Positions 1 to 8,735 of a stretch of DNA of 64,000 nucleotides are shown piece by piece. The notes beneath the pieces are model-generated. The model saw only the letters and a program-made list of their open reading frames with translations. It was not told the DNA's origin and did not search any database. The stretch lies in contig NZ_CP129971.1 in assembly GCF_030503855.1 (NCBI RefSeq), forward strand, positions 999,501 to 1,063,500, read 5' to 3'. The position numbers and the translations under genes were made by a program. Position 1 is the stretch's first letter; each line of letters begins with the position of its first letter. This DNA comes from Marivirga salinae. Lineage in GTDB: Bacteria > Bacteroidota > Bacteroidia > Cytophagales > Cyclobacteriaceae.

Positions 1-895
1 TTTCCTTCTCTTTAGGTAAATCTATTTTACCTAATACAGTAAGGCCTTTCAATGAATCTGCCTTAGCAGAAATAGTTGAATCTTGTGCCTTTTCTTGAGT
101 TAATGGAAGTTTTTCGGTTGGTTTATCCTCCGCTTTTTTATCCTCTTTCGGAGCTTCCTCTTTAACTTTCGGAGTATCAGCTTTTGGCTGTTCTTCTTTT
201 TTCTCTTCTTCTTTTGGCTTTTCAGCTTTAGGAGCTGTTTCTTCCTTTTTCTCTTCTGGCTTTTTCTCCTCCTTTTTTGGCTCTTCTTTTTTGGACTCCT
301 CTTTCTTAGGCTCTTCTTTTTTCTCCTCTTTCGCTTCTACTTTTCCTTTTGGAGCTTCTTCAGGTTGCTTCTTTTCTGCAACAGGTCCTTCCTCCTTTTT
401 AGGTTCCTCTGCAGGTTTTGGAGTTTCCTGCTTCTTACCTTTTTTATGTTCGTCTAAATCAATTTTGCCTAAAACTTTAGGCCCCGATAATTTAGGACTT
501 TCAGATTTATAGACATCCTCTTTAGGCTCTTCTTTTTTAGCAGCTGGTTTATCTTCAGGTTTTTGTTCTGATTGAGCACTTTTTTCTTTGCCCTCACCTG
601 CATTTTTAATCAAGACTTTTTCTTCGTCATCACTATCATTGCTATCCCCGTCTGAATCGATAACTACATTGCTATTATGTTTTTTACCAATGGACAAACT
701 GGATGCTTCCTCTTTCTCTTGTGCAGAGGAGGCAAACTCTTTTGCGAGCATTCCAAATTGCTCTTCAGTAATTTTTGAGTTTGGCTTGCTATCCACCTCA
801 TATCCTTTTTTGCCCAAGAAATCTGTGATTGTAGATATTCCTACATTCAATTTCCTTGCCGCAAGGTTGAGTCGCATCATTTTTTCTTCTGACAT
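1..895 (-). CDS. infB: Translation initiation factor IF-2, N-terminal part (cut by window edge)
   Basis: IF-2 places initiator tRNA on the 30S subunit using GTP. Only the first 298 codons are visible; the GTPase and tRNA-binding domains lie beyond base 1. The protein opens with MSEEKMMRLNLAARKLNVG, the IF2-N fold typical of Bacteroidota, and then becomes a long, almost uncharged-free linker of Lys/Glu/Pro runs (KKEEPKKEE type, about residues 100-270) punctuated by two short 'GKIDL' motifs (LGKIDLDEH and LGKIDLPKE). Start chosen at the ATG at 895, 51 bases after the nusA stop, so it is the third gene of rimP-nusA-infB. Identity rests on the N-terminal domain, the linker and the operon position; open frames on the opposite strand here are shadows of the repetitive linker. 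Confidence 0.9.
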   Translation of the reverse strand, partial: MSEEKMMRLNLAARKLNVGISTITDFLGKKGYEVDSKPNSKITEEQFGMLAKEFASSAQEKEEASSLSIGKKHNSNVVIDSDGDSNDSDDEEKVLIKNAGEGKEKSAQSEQKPEDKPAAKKEEPKEDVYKSESPKLSGPKVLGKIDLDEHKKGKKQETPKPAEEPKKEEGPVAEKKQPEEAPKGKVEAKEEKKEEPKKEESKKEEPKKEEKKPEEKKEETAPKAEKPKEEEKKEEQPKADTPKVKEEAPKEDKKAEDKPTEKLPLTQEKAQDSTISAKADSLKGLTVLGKIDLPKEKE

Positions 896-946
896 AAATG
901 CTTTGTATTCTGCTAAAAAATTATTGAACCTGAGTATTAAAAATGT

Positions 947-2188
947 TTACTCAAATTCCTGACTAAATATTTTAAATATCTCGTCTATTGTTTCTTCTTC
1001 TAAGTCGGTCATTCTAACCAACTCTTCTTTTCCTAATTCCAACACTCTTTTGGCAGTGTCAAGCCCAACTTTCTTCAATTCTTCAATAACCCAATCTTCC
1101 AATACGTCACTGAATTCATCGATCAATACATCTTCTTCCTCAGCATCAGTTAATTCGCGGAATACATCTATTTCCATTCCGACTAATTTACTTGCCAATT
1201 TGATATTTTGACCTCCCTTACCAATAGCTAAAGAGACTTGATCAGGTTTCAAATATACTGAAACTCGTTTATTCTCTATATCTATTTTCATAGAACTTAA
1301 TTTCGCAGGGCTTAAAGCACGCTGAATATAAAGCTCCATATTTTCAGTAAAGTTAATTACATCAATGTTTTCATTCTGTAATTCTCTTACAATACTGTGA
1401 ATTCTTGATCCTTTCATCCCAACACAAGCACCTACTGGGTCAATTCTATCATCATAGGATTCAACTGACACCTTAGCTCTTTCACCAGGCTCTCTTACAA
1501 TTTTCTTGATCGTGATCAATTCATCATAAACTTCTGGTACTTCTTGTTCGAACAAACGTTCCAAGAAAACCGGAGAAGTTCTCGAAAGAATAATTTTAGG
1601 ATTTCCGTTTTGCATTTCCACTCTGTGGACAACCGCACGAACTGAATCTCCCTTTCTAAATCTATCTTTCGGGATTTGCTCAGATTTCAACAAAACCAGT
1701 TCATTACCATCCGAATCCGTCAATAAAGTTTCACGGCTTAGGATTTGGTAAACTTCACCGGCAATGATTTCTCCTACAAGCTCACTGTATTTATTAAATA
1801 AAATATCTTTCTCAAGGTCTTTTACCTTTTGAATAAGCGTCTGACGAGCAGTAGTTACAGCTCTTCTTCCAAAGTGCTCTAGCTCTACTTCCTCAGCAAC
1901 CTCTTCACCAATTTCAAAATCGGGCTCAATTTTTCTCGCTTCAGTTAAACTGATTTTATCATGATCCCAGATATCCTCAGAATTATCGTCAACGATTTCT
2001 CTAAAACGCCAGATTTCAAGGTCACCCTTGTCAGCATTTATAATAATGTCAAAATTATCGTCCGTTTCGTATTTTTTACGAATCATGGTTTTAAACACAT
2101 CCTCCAGGATGCGAATCATGGTGGGACGGTCGATATTTTTCTGCCTTGCAAAATCGGCAAACGATTCTATTAAATTTGTAGTGTCCAT
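947..2188 (-). CDS. nusA: Transcription termination/antitermination factor NusA
   Basis: NusA binds RNA polymerase and nascent RNA and modulates pausing, termination and antitermination. The 413-residue protein has the N-terminal RNAP-binding domain (1-130), an S1 domain (about 131-205, AGEVYQILSRE) and two KH domains (about 230-350, with the motifs GMKGSRI and GKGGQNI). It ends in a short acidic helical domain with one HhH-like segment (VIEELKKVGLDTAKRVLELG), shorter than the E. coli protein, which has two acidic repeats. The start is one base after the rimP stop, so the two are translationally close. It lies between rimP and infB, the conserved bacterial order. Confidence 0.97.
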   Translation of the reverse strand: MDTTNLIESFADFARQKNIDRPTMIRILEDVFKTMIRKKYETDDNFDIIINADKGDLEIWRFREIVDDNSEDIWDHDKISLTEARKIEPDFEIGEEVAEEVELEHFGRRAVTTARQTLIQKVKDLEKDILFNKYSELVGEIIAGEVYQILSRETLLTDSDGNELVLLKSEQIPKDRFRKGDSVRAVVHRVEMQNGNPKIILSRTSPVFLERLFEQEVPEVYDELITIKKIVREPGERAKVSVESYDDRIDPVGACVGMKGSRIHSIVRELQNENIDVINFTENMELYIQRALSPAKLSSMKIDIENKRVSVYLKPDQVSLAIGKGGQNIKLASKLVGMEIDVFRELTDAEEEDVLIDEFSDVLEDWVIEELKKVGLDTAKRVLELGKEELVRMTDLEEETIDEIFKIFSQEFE

Positions 2189-2189
2189 G

Positions 2190-2663
2190 TTACTTAAATG
2201 AAACCAAGACTTTAGTTTTGTCTATATTTTCGAATGAAACTTTCGTTTCCTCCAACTTTATTTTCTTCTTTCCTTTTTCCTTTATTTCTTGATTTACAAG
2301 AATGAAATCTTCTTTTGCTTCCAAAAGTTCTCCTCTGATGGCTTTTCCATCTGTAGTATCTACTTTAACCTTCCTGCCAATATTTTTCAAGTATTGCCTA
2401 AGGTTAGTAAGCGGATGATCCAATCCAGGTGAAGAAACTTCCAATACATATGCATTTTCCAATACTTCATCTTCTTCCATTCGATGCGCTAATTGACGGC
2501 TAACACTCGCACAATAATCAATCGACACGCCTTCATCACCATCAAGTAGTACAACGATTTTCAATTTATCGTTTCCACTAATCACAATTTCTACAATAAA
2601 ATATTGTTCCTCTGTGATAATCTCTCCTAAATAAGCCTTTATTTTTTCTTCTAAACCTATCAT
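2190..2663 (-). CDS. rimP: Ribosome maturation factor RimP
   Basis: RimP assists maturation of the 30S subunit. The 157-residue protein has the N-terminal alpha/beta domain with the family signature around residues 70-90 (AYVLEVSSPGLDHPL) and the C-terminal SH3-like domain (KVDTTDGKAIRGELLEAKEDF). An open frame extends 31 codons further upstream, but that extension crosses the leader hairpin and promoter and does not resemble the family; the ATG at 2663 (MIGLEEKIKAYLGE) gives the usual length. First gene of rimP-nusA-infB. Confidence 0.93.
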   Translation of the reverse strand: MIGLEEKIKAYLGEIITEEQYFIVEIVISGNDKLKIVVLLDGDEGVSIDYCASVSRQLAHRMEEDEVLENAYVLEVSSPGLDHPLTNLRQYLKNIGRKVKVDTTDGKAIRGELLEAKEDFILVNQEIKEKGKKKIKLEETKVSFENIDKTKVLVSFK

Positions 2664-2671
2664 TCTACGAT

Positions 2672-2699
2672 AAAAAAGAGGGGACTTAAAAGCCCCCTC
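2672..2699 (-). terminator. Terminator-like hairpin (candidate attenuator) in the rimP leader
   Basis: Read on the minus strand, bases 2699-2678 form a perfect inverted repeat (GAGGGGGCT ... AGTCCCCTC, one G-U pair, four-base loop) followed at once by six T residues (2677-2672). It ends 8 bases before the rimP ATG. The gene upstream (cysS) is divergent, so there is no earlier transcript on this strand for it to terminate. Structure is seen; an attenuation role for rimP-nusA-infB is inference. Confidence 0.65.
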
Positions 2700-2725
2700 A
2701 TGATGTTGTTTTACTAACTTTGTTG

Positions 2726-2756
2726 CAAATTTAGAGTAAATAATTGAGCAAAACAA
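2726..2756 (-). promoter_or_regulatory. Promoter of rimP-nusA-infB
   Basis: On the minus strand a perfect Bacteroidota -7 element TAAATTTG (plus-strand 2726-2733) is preceded after 20 bases by TTG (2754-2756). Transcription would start near 2719, leaving a leader of about 55 bases that contains the hairpin at 2678-2699. Confidence 0.6.
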
Positions 2757-2843
2757 ATAGTGTGGGCTAACAGATTTACATATTATTAGTATAGAAGTAT
2801 AAATTCAATCAGGAATTTGTGCCAAAAAAGAGAATCTTATTTA

Positions 2844-2851
2844 TAATTTTG
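2844..2851 (+). promoter_or_regulatory. cysS promoter -7 element, 4 bases from the ATG
   Basis: TAATTTTG matches TAnnTTTG exactly and ends four bases before the cysS ATG. With the usual spacing, transcription would start at or within a base or two of the ATG, predicting a leaderless or nearly leaderless mRNA. Confidence 0.6.
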
Positions 2852-2855
2852 CCTT

Positions 2856-4343
2856 ATGGACAAAGAATTAAAGATACAAAACTCGCTAACTCGACAGAAG
2901 GAAATCTTCAAACCCATCAATCCTCCATTTGTTGGAATGTATGTTTGCGGCCCCACTGTTTATAGTGATGCCCATATGGGAAATGTTAGAACGTTCATGA
3001 GTTTTGATGTCATCAATCGCTACCTGCGTCATTTAGGATATAAAGTTCGATATGTTAGAAACATCACGGATGTAGGTCATTTGGTGGATGATGCCGATGA
3101 TGGAGAAGATAAAATTGGTAAAAAAGCCAAGCTGGAAAATGTGGAACCAATGGAGATTGTCCAGAGATATGCCAATGGTTTCCACAGGGTGATGGATATT
3201 TTTAATATTTTGGAGCCTGATATTGAACCCACTGCTACAGGACATATAGTGGAGCAAATTGAAATCAATAAAAAATTACTAGAAAACGGTTGGGCTTACG
3301 AAAAAAATGGATCTATCTATTTTGATGTCTCCAAATATAATGAAGCCCATGAATATGGTAAATTAAGTGGAAGAAAAATAGAAGATCTCCAAAGTAATAC
3401 TAGAACATTGGATGGGCAGGATGATAAAAAGAACCCGCTTGATTTTGCTTTATGGAAAAAAGCTTCAGAGGAACATATAATGCGATGGCCTTCACCTTGG
3501 AGTGATGGTTTTCCGGGCTGGCACTTAGAGTGTACTGTGATGAGTACCAAATATTTAGGAGAGACTTTTGATATTCATGGTGGTGGAATGGATTTGAAAT
3601 TCCCTCATCATGAATGTGAGATTGCGCAGGCGGTAGGTGCCAATGGAAAGAACCCAGTTAATTATTGGATTCATACTAATATGCTGACAGTAAATGGTCA
3701 GAAGATGAGTAAATCTTTGGGCAATTCTTTCCTTCCAACACAATTGGTAACTGGTAATCATGAAATGTTGGAGCAAGGCTATTCTCCTATGACTGTTCGC
3801 TTTTTTATGATGCAAACGCATTATTCAAGTACCTTGGATTTTAGCAATGAAGCACTTAAAGCGGCACAAAAAGGTTATCGAAGGTTAGCTAATGGTTTGA
3901 AAATCATCAAAAGCTTAAACTTCAAAAGTGATGAGGGCAAGAAAAATGAGAAAGCCATCAGTCAGATAGAGCAAGCTAGTGAAGGTTGTTACAAATCCAT
4001 GAACGATGATTTTAACACGGCTAAAACCATTGCTCAGCTCTTTGAATTATTAAAGAAAATCAATTCCCTTCATACTGGTCAGCTTAAATTTGGGGAAATC
4101 GGGCAAGATGCTTTTGAAAAGCTTTCCAATACTTATCAGACTTTTATGGAAGAGGTATTGGGCTTGAAAGAAGAAACGCCTACCGAAGTTGATCCAATAA
4201 TTAATGCTTTGCTTGAATTTTATAAAAAAGCCAAAGCAGAAAAGAATTATGATCAAGTAGATGAAATTAGAGCAATACTAAAATCTAATAAATTAATCAT
4301 TAAGGATCTAAAAACTGGTGTTGATTGGGGATATGAAGAATAA
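2856..4343 (+). CDS. cysS: Cysteinyl-tRNA synthetase
   Basis: Charges tRNA-Cys with cysteine in the cytoplasm. The 495-residue class I synthetase shows the zinc ligand Cys31 and the HIGH-type motif YSDAHMGN (36-43), the GWHLECTVMS zinc/substrate motif (231-240), FPHHECEIAQ (249-258) and KMSKS at 283-287. The C-terminal helical anticodon-binding domain follows. Length matches the family (about 460-500). The start is fixed by the -7 box four bases upstream and by the conserved N-terminus. Monocistronic, with its own terminator. Confidence 0.98.
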   Translation: MDKELKIQNSLTRQKEIFKPINPPFVGMYVCGPTVYSDAHMGNVRTFMSFDVINRYLRHLGYKVRYVRNITDVGHLVDDADDGEDKIGKKAKLENVEPMEIVQRYANGFHRVMDIFNILEPDIEPTATGHIVEQIEINKKLLENGWAYEKNGSIYFDVSKYNEAHEYGKLSGRKIEDLQSNTRTLDGQDDKKNPLDFALWKKASEEHIMRWPSPWSDGFPGWHLECTVMSTKYLGETFDIHGGGMDLKFPHHECEIAQAVGANGKNPVNYWIHTNMLTVNGQKMSKSLGNSFLPTQLVTGNHEMLEQGYSPMTVRFFMMQTHYSSTLDFSNEALKAAQKGYRRLANGLKIIKSLNFKSDEGKKNEKAISQIEQASEGCYKSMNDDFNTAKTIAQLFELLKKINSLHTGQLKFGEIGQDAFEKLSNTYQTFMEEVLGLKEETPTEVDPIINALLEFYKKAKAEKNYDQVDEIRAILKSNKLIIKDLKTGVDWGYEE

Positions 4344-4371
4344 GCTTCAGTAATATTTACACCTTAAAAAA

Positions 4372-4411
4372 AATAGGTGAATCAATTTAGAATTGGTTCA
4401 CCTATTTTTTT
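4372..4411 (+). terminator. Intrinsic terminator of cysS
   Basis: A 16-base-pair inverted repeat (4372-4387 against 4391-4406, one G-T pair) followed by a run of T residues, 28 bases after the cysS stop. It also separates cysS from the convergent tRNA gene. Confidence 0.9.
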
Positions 4412-4564
4412 GGAATACTTTTATTTTTAGAAGAAATAAATAGTGAATTGAAAGCAAATTCTTTGTTGAATTAACATAAAACGAATTTGTATTTTAACCG
4501 CTCTATTTAGGTTAAAGTTAACTTATAAATAATTGGTTTTATAAGTTCTCAAAAAATCAGACAT

Positions 4565-4594
4565 AAAAAAAGCCTTACATTTCTGTAAGGCTTT
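4565..4594 (-). terminator. Intrinsic terminator of the tRNA-Asn gene
   Basis: On the minus strand AAAGCCTTACA pairs with TGTAAGGCTTT around a four-base loop and is followed by seven T residues; it begins two bases beyond the 3' end of the tRNA. Confidence 0.9.
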
Positions 4595-4595
4595 G

Positions 4596-4669
4596 CTCCT
4601 CTTCTTGGACTCGAACCAAGGACCCTCTGATTAACAGTCAGATGCTCTAACCAGCTGAGCTAAAGAGGA
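4596..4669 (-). tRNA. tRNA-Asn (anticodon GTT)
   Basis: The minus strand folds as a standard cloverleaf of 74 bases. The acceptor stem is TCCTCTT/AAGAGGA with discriminator G, as expected for bacterial tRNA-Asn. The D arm contains AGCTCAGCTGGTTAGAGC, the anticodon stem TCTGA/TCAGA encloses the loop CTGTTAA, giving anticodon GTT, and the T arm contains GGTTCGAGTCC. CCA is not encoded. The gene stands alone with its own terminator. Confidence 0.97.
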
Positions 4670-4798
4670 ATTTTTCCGTTTGGGAATGCAAATATGCAAG
4701 CCTCTTTTATTATTTCCAAACACTTCTTTTAAAAAAATTAAAAATATTTTTTCTAGTAAGCCTTGTCAGCTTCATAAATCAATAATTCTTGTAAATCA

Positions 4799-4851
4799 GC
4801 CATTATGACATAATATATTAGTATATATTATTAGAATAGTGCCATTATGTC
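4799..4851. promoter_or_regulatory. Repeat cluster upstream of hsp20 (candidate operator)
   Basis: Three nested elements are visible: a direct repeat GCCATTATG at 4799-4807 and 4841-4849 (start-to-start 42 bases, four helical turns); an inverted repeat TAATATAT-TAGT-ATATATTA at 4811-4830; and an outer inverted repeat GACATAAT (4807-4814) / ATTATGTC (4844-4851). Location 85-140 bases before the hsp20 start suggests regulator binding. No CIRCE element is present. Confidence 0.4.
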
Positions 4852-4936
4852 TTATTCCCATGTAAAAAATTAATTGGTACAGATTTTTCTATAGACTCAT
4901 TAAAATTAAATGTTAAACCTTAAAACAATAAAAACT

Positions 4937-5377
4937 ATGACACTTATAAAATATAACCCAAGTTTACCTAATGTTGCAAACAAAAGTTTTTCAAGTGTAT
5001 TAGACAGATTCTTTAACGAATCCTTCAATGGAATTGGTAAAGAAATGCAACATTTTGCTCCTCAGGTTGATATTGCAGAAAGCAAAAATGCTTTTGAAAT
5101 ATCACTTGCCGCACCGGGCATGAAGAAATCAGATTTCAACATCAATATGAATGAAGGTTCAATCACGATTTCTGGTGAAAGAAAGTTTGAGGAAAAGAAA
5201 GATGAGAAAAATTATCATTCAGTAGAAACACAATATGGTTCATTCTCAAGAACATTCCATCTTCCAGAAAATATAAAAGAGGATAAAATTGAAGCTTCTT
5301 ATCAAGATGGAATATTGAACATTGTGATTCCTAAGGATGAGAAAAAAGAATTGAAAAGAACAATTCAGGTTAAATAA
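4937..5377 (+). CDS. Small heat shock protein, Hsp20/alpha-crystallin family
   Basis: ATP-independent holdase chaperone that binds unfolding proteins in the cytoplasm. The 146-residue protein starts MTLIKYNPSLPNV, the usual opening of Bacteroidota Hsp20 proteins, and has a full alpha-crystallin domain from about residue 40 (PQVDIAESKNAFEIS ... AAPGMKKSDFNI ... FHLPENIKEDKIEASYQDG ... LNIVIPK) with the C-terminal tail ELKRTIQVK. An upstream in-frame ATG at 4910 adds nine residues that do not fit the family, so 4937 is preferred. Single gene with its own terminator and a repeat-rich upstream region, consistent with stress control (inference). Confidence 0.93.
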   Translation: MTLIKYNPSLPNVANKSFSSVLDRFFNESFNGIGKEMQHFAPQVDIAESKNAFEISLAAPGMKKSDFNINMNEGSITISGERKFEEKKDEKNYHSVETQYGSFSRTFHLPENIKEDKIEASYQDGILNIVIPKDEKKELKRTIQVK

Positions 5378-5400
5378 TCATTTCGTTATGATTTAGATTG

Positions 5401-5426
5401 AAGGGGCATATTGCCCCTTTTTTTTG
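5401..5426 (+). terminator. Intrinsic terminator of hsp20
   Basis: AAGGGGCA and TGCCCCTT pair around a three-base loop (5401-5419) followed by a T run, 23 bases after the hsp20 stop. Confidence 0.93.
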
Positions 5427-5499
5427 TGTATACAATAAGGATTAGAACAGAAGCGTTTATTCTTCGTTTTAAAGTCAAGTTTTAAAAAGATTTAGAGAG

Positions 5500-6978
5500 A
5501 TGGAAAAGAAACAGTTTTTTATAGGAATTATCTTTGCCTCCATATTGAGCGCGTTAATTTCAGTTGGAGGGTATATTTATTTTAATCCTACCCAATCAGC
5601 AACAGACAATCAAAGTTTTGAAGAAATTCAATCCAACAACACACGGTTTTCAAGTTTCTTAGATGAAACAGAATATAATGTGCCTGAAGGAATTAATTTC
5701 ATTCATGCAGCAGAGCAAGTCACTAAAGGGGTAGTACATATTAAGGCAGAAGTAGAAAGAGATATGCCGAAAGGAAGATCACCTTTTGAAGAATTATTTC
5801 GCGATTACTATGGAGATAGAAACCCACAGCCAAGAAAAGGACAATCCTCTGGCTCTGGTGTTATTGTTTCTCCAGATGGCTATATTGTTACCAACAACCA
5901 TGTGGTTGAAAACGCTTCAAACTTAGAAGTAGTTTTACATGACAATAGAAGTTACAATGCAAAAGTAATTGGAACCGACCCAAATACAGACATAGCGTTA
6001 TTAAAGATTGAGGAACAGGATTTAAATTTTGTGGAGTTCGGAAATTCCGATAATGCTAAAATTGGAGAATGGGTATTAGCGGTTGGTAATCCATTTAATT
6101 TAACCTCTACTGTAACGGCAGGAATCGTTAGCGCAAAAGCACGGAACATTAACATACTCAATAGACAAAACAGATATGGAATTGAGTCTTTTATTCAAAC
6201 CGATGCTGCAGTAAATCCTGGAAATAGTGGTGGTGCATTAGTAAACTTATCAGGTAAATTAATAGGGGTAAATACGGCAATAGCAACTCCTACAGGAAGT
6301 TATGCTGGATATTCATTTGCAGTTCCATCCATTTTAGTTAAAAAAGTGGTTAATGACTTGAAAGAATATGGTGTAGTACAAAGGGCTGTTCTGGGAGTTA
6401 GCATAGTTGACTTAAATGACCCAAGATTGGGCGAAACGGACTTCCCTACAACTTCTGGAGTTTATGTTGATGGAACAACACCTGGAAGTGCAGCAGAGGA
6501 AGCAGGAATGAAAGGTGAAGACATTATAACTAAAATTAATGATAAGGATATTTCAAATGTAGCAGAATTGCAAGAGCAAATTGCAAGGTTCAGTCCAGGA
6601 GAAGAAGTGAAAGTAACATACTTAAGAGATGGAAAGGAGAGAATTGCTTCTGTAGAATTGAAAAGCTTGATGAATACAACTGAAGTAGTAGAAGCTAGTA
6701 CTGCAAGGGTATTAGGTGGTGCAACTTTTGAAGATGTTAGTCAAGAAGAATTGGAAAGCCTTGGTATTAATGGAGGCTCAAAGGTAATTGAGATTGAAGC
6801 TGGCAAATGGAAAGAAATTGGAATTCAAGAAGGCTTCATTATTACCGCTGTTGATAAAGGAGCGATTAAAGATACCGAGCATTTAATAACAACACTGAGA
6901 GGAAAACAAGGAGGTGTTTTAATTGAAGGTGTATATCCGGATGGAACAAAAGCATACTATGGAATGGGAATACAATAA
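5500..6978 (+). CDS. DegP/HtrA-type periplasmic serine protease
   Basis: Periplasmic quality-control protease/chaperone. The 492-residue protein has an N-terminal membrane anchor or uncleaved signal (residues 8-29), a trypsin-like domain with the complete triad His134 (TNNHVVENA), Asp164 (NTDIALL) and Ser243 (GNSGGAL), and two PDZ domains: a clear one at about 295-385 (SGVYVDGTTPGSAAEEAGMKG) and a weaker C-terminal one at about 400-490. Length and layout match DegQ/DegP-like Do proteases. It follows hsp20 but has a separate terminator between, so the two form a proteostasis neighbourhood rather than an operon. Confidence 0.95.
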   Translation: MEKKQFFIGIIFASILSALISVGGYIYFNPTQSATDNQSFEEIQSNNTRFSSFLDETEYNVPEGINFIHAAEQVTKGVVHIKAEVERDMPKGRSPFEELFRDYYGDRNPQPRKGQSSGSGVIVSPDGYIVTNNHVVENASNLEVVLHDNRSYNAKVIGTDPNTDIALLKIEEQDLNFVEFGNSDNAKIGEWVLAVGNPFNLTSTVTAGIVSAKARNINILNRQNRYGIESFIQTDAAVNPGNSGGALVNLSGKLIGVNTAIATPTGSYAGYSFAVPSILVKKVVNDLKEYGVVQRAVLGVSIVDLNDPRLGETDFPTTSGVYVDGTTPGSAAEEAGMKGEDIITKINDKDISNVAELQEQIARFSPGEEVKVTYLRDGKERIASVELKSLMNTTEVVEASTARVLGGATFEDVSQEELESLGINGGSKVIEIEAGKWKEIGIQEGFIITAVDKGAIKDTEHLITTLRGKQGGVLIEGVYPDGTKAYYGMGIQ

Positions 6979-7003
6979 CCCCCAACTTTAGTAAATAATT
7001 TTC

Positions 7004-7033
7004 AAAGGCACTCAAATACGAGTGCCTTTTTCT
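7004..7033 (+). terminator. Intrinsic terminator of the DegP-like gene
   Basis: AAAGGCACTC and GAGTGCCTTT pair around a six-base loop, followed by a T-rich tract, 25 bases after the stop codon. Confidence 0.92.
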
Positions 7034-7173
7034 TTTGTTATCCTTTAAAAAAAGCCAATTTTGTGCCATTAAAAATTGGAGATGCCTGCTGAAATAATTG
7101 ATTTTCAGTTGAAAACGTGCTTTAAACTATTTAAAGAGCCATTAACACTTATTTTTTATAATTATTGAATACT

Positions 7174-8724
7174 ATGGATATTAAGAAAACTTACGGCTTA
7201 GCAGATGCCTTAAAAAAATTAGGAGTAAAAGACCATAACGGTGGTACTTCAACCGGAAGTAACTGGATGGAAGGAAGCGGAAAAATTAGTTCTGTTTCAC
7301 CAGTGGATGGTAAAGAAATTGCTTCTGTAGGAATAACTACTGCGGAAGATTATGAAAAAACTATTCAAACTGCCGAAGAAGCTTTTAAAACATGGAGTAA
7401 CATGCCTGCTCCTGCTAGAGGTGAAATTGTTCGTCAGTTTGGGAACAGATTAAGAGAATTAAAAGACCCATTAGGACGATTAGTTTCCTATGAAATGGGA
7501 AAATCTTTGCAAGAAGGATGGGGAGAAGTTCAGGAGATGATTGACATCTGTGATTTTGGTGTTGGCTTATCTCGTCAATTATATGGTTTAACCATCAAAT
7601 CAGAACGTCCTGATCATTCAATGCAAGAGCAGTGGCATCCATTAGGGATTACCGCTATAATCTCTGCGTTTAATTTTCCAGTTGCCGTATGGAGTTGGAA
7701 TACAGCTTTAGCTTGGGTTTGTGGAAACGTTACGGTTTGGAAACCATCTGAAAAAGCACCTTTAACTGGTATTGCTTGTCAGAATATCATTGCAGAAGTA
7801 TTAAAGGAAAATGATATGCCTGAAGGTATTTCTTGTTTAGTAAATGGCGACTATAAAGTTGGAGAGATGATGACAAAAGATTCTCGCGTTCCATTAGTTT
7901 CTGCAACAGGTTCCATCAGAATGGGTAAAATCGTTGGGCAGGAAGTAGCTTCTCGTTTAGGTAAATCTATTTTAGAATTAGGTGGAAATAATGCCATGAT
8001 CATTTCTAAAGAAGCAGATTTAAAAATGACCTTAATAGGGGCTGTTTTTGGAGCAGTAGGAACTGCCGGTCAGCGTTGTACTTCTACTAGAAGATTAATC
8101 ATTCATGAAGATATTTATGATGAATTAATCGACAAAATGACAAATGCTTATAAACAATTGAGCATTGGCAATCCATTAGATGAGAAAAATCATGTGGGTC
8201 CAGTTATCGATAAGGATTCCGTTAACAACTATTTAAAAGCCATTGAAAAAGCAAAAGCTGAAGGTGGAAAAGTATTAGTTGAAGGAGGCGTTTTAGAAGG
8301 TGAAGGATATGAAAGTGGTTGCTACGTAAAACCAGCTATCATTGAAGCTGAAAATCATTTTGAAATAGTTCAAGAAGAAACATTTGCTCCTATTTTATAT
8401 GTGATGAAGTATAGTGGAGATGTTGAAAATGCTATTGCATTACAAAATGGAGTAAAACAAGGCTTGTCTTCTGCAATTATGACGAATAATATGCAAGAGG
8501 CACACCGATACCTTTCATCAAAAGGTTCAGATTGTGGAATTGCCAATGTAAATATTGGAACTTCCGGTGCAGAAATTGGTGGAGCTTTCGGAGGCGAAAA
8601 AGAAACAGGTGGAGGCCGAGAATCTGGCTCAGATGCTTGGAAAGCCTATATGAGAAGACAAACTAACACCTTGAACTATGGAAATTCATTGCCACTTGCT
8701 CAAGGAATAAAATTTGATATTTAA
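7174..8724 (+). CDS. Aldehyde dehydrogenase, ALDH7/aminoadipate-semialdehyde dehydrogenase type
   Basis: NAD-dependent oxidation of an aldehyde to the acid; relatives of this subfamily oxidise alpha-aminoadipate semialdehyde in lysine breakdown. The 516-residue protein carries catalytic Cys302 in GQRCTSTRR and general base Glu268 in ELGGNNAMI, the cofactor-binding FNFPVAVWSWN and WKPSEKAPLT segments, and the ALDH7-like N-terminus. A TTG nine bases upstream is in frame, but the ATG at 7174 (MDIKKTYGL) is preferred. Single gene with its own terminator. The subfamily is recognised by overall similarity; the true substrate is not shown by the context. Confidence 0.85.
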   Translation: MDIKKTYGLADALKKLGVKDHNGGTSTGSNWMEGSGKISSVSPVDGKEIASVGITTAEDYEKTIQTAEEAFKTWSNMPAPARGEIVRQFGNRLRELKDPLGRLVSYEMGKSLQEGWGEVQEMIDICDFGVGLSRQLYGLTIKSERPDHSMQEQWHPLGITAIISAFNFPVAVWSWNTALAWVCGNVTVWKPSEKAPLTGIACQNIIAEVLKENDMPEGISCLVNGDYKVGEMMTKDSRVPLVSATGSIRMGKIVGQEVASRLGKSILELGGNNAMIISKEADLKMTLIGAVFGAVGTAGQRCTSTRRLIIHEDIYDELIDKMTNAYKQLSIGNPLDEKNHVGPVIDKDSVNNYLKAIEKAKAEGGKVLVEGGVLEGEGYESGCYVKPAIIEAENHFEIVQEETFAPILYVMKYSGDVENAIALQNGVKQGLSSAIMTNNMQEAHRYLSSKGSDCGIANVNIGTSGAEIGGAFGGEKETGGGRESGSDAWKAYMRRQTNTLNYGNSLPLAQGIKFDI

Positions 8725-8735
8725 TTTTTTCGATG

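Noticed and set aside
291..962. Two open frames on the + strand, rich in Ser/Phe
   Set aside because: They are antisense to the Lys/Glu-rich linker of infB, whose codons read as Ser/Phe/Leu on the other strand; the minus frame has a recognisable IF-2 N-terminus and operon position.
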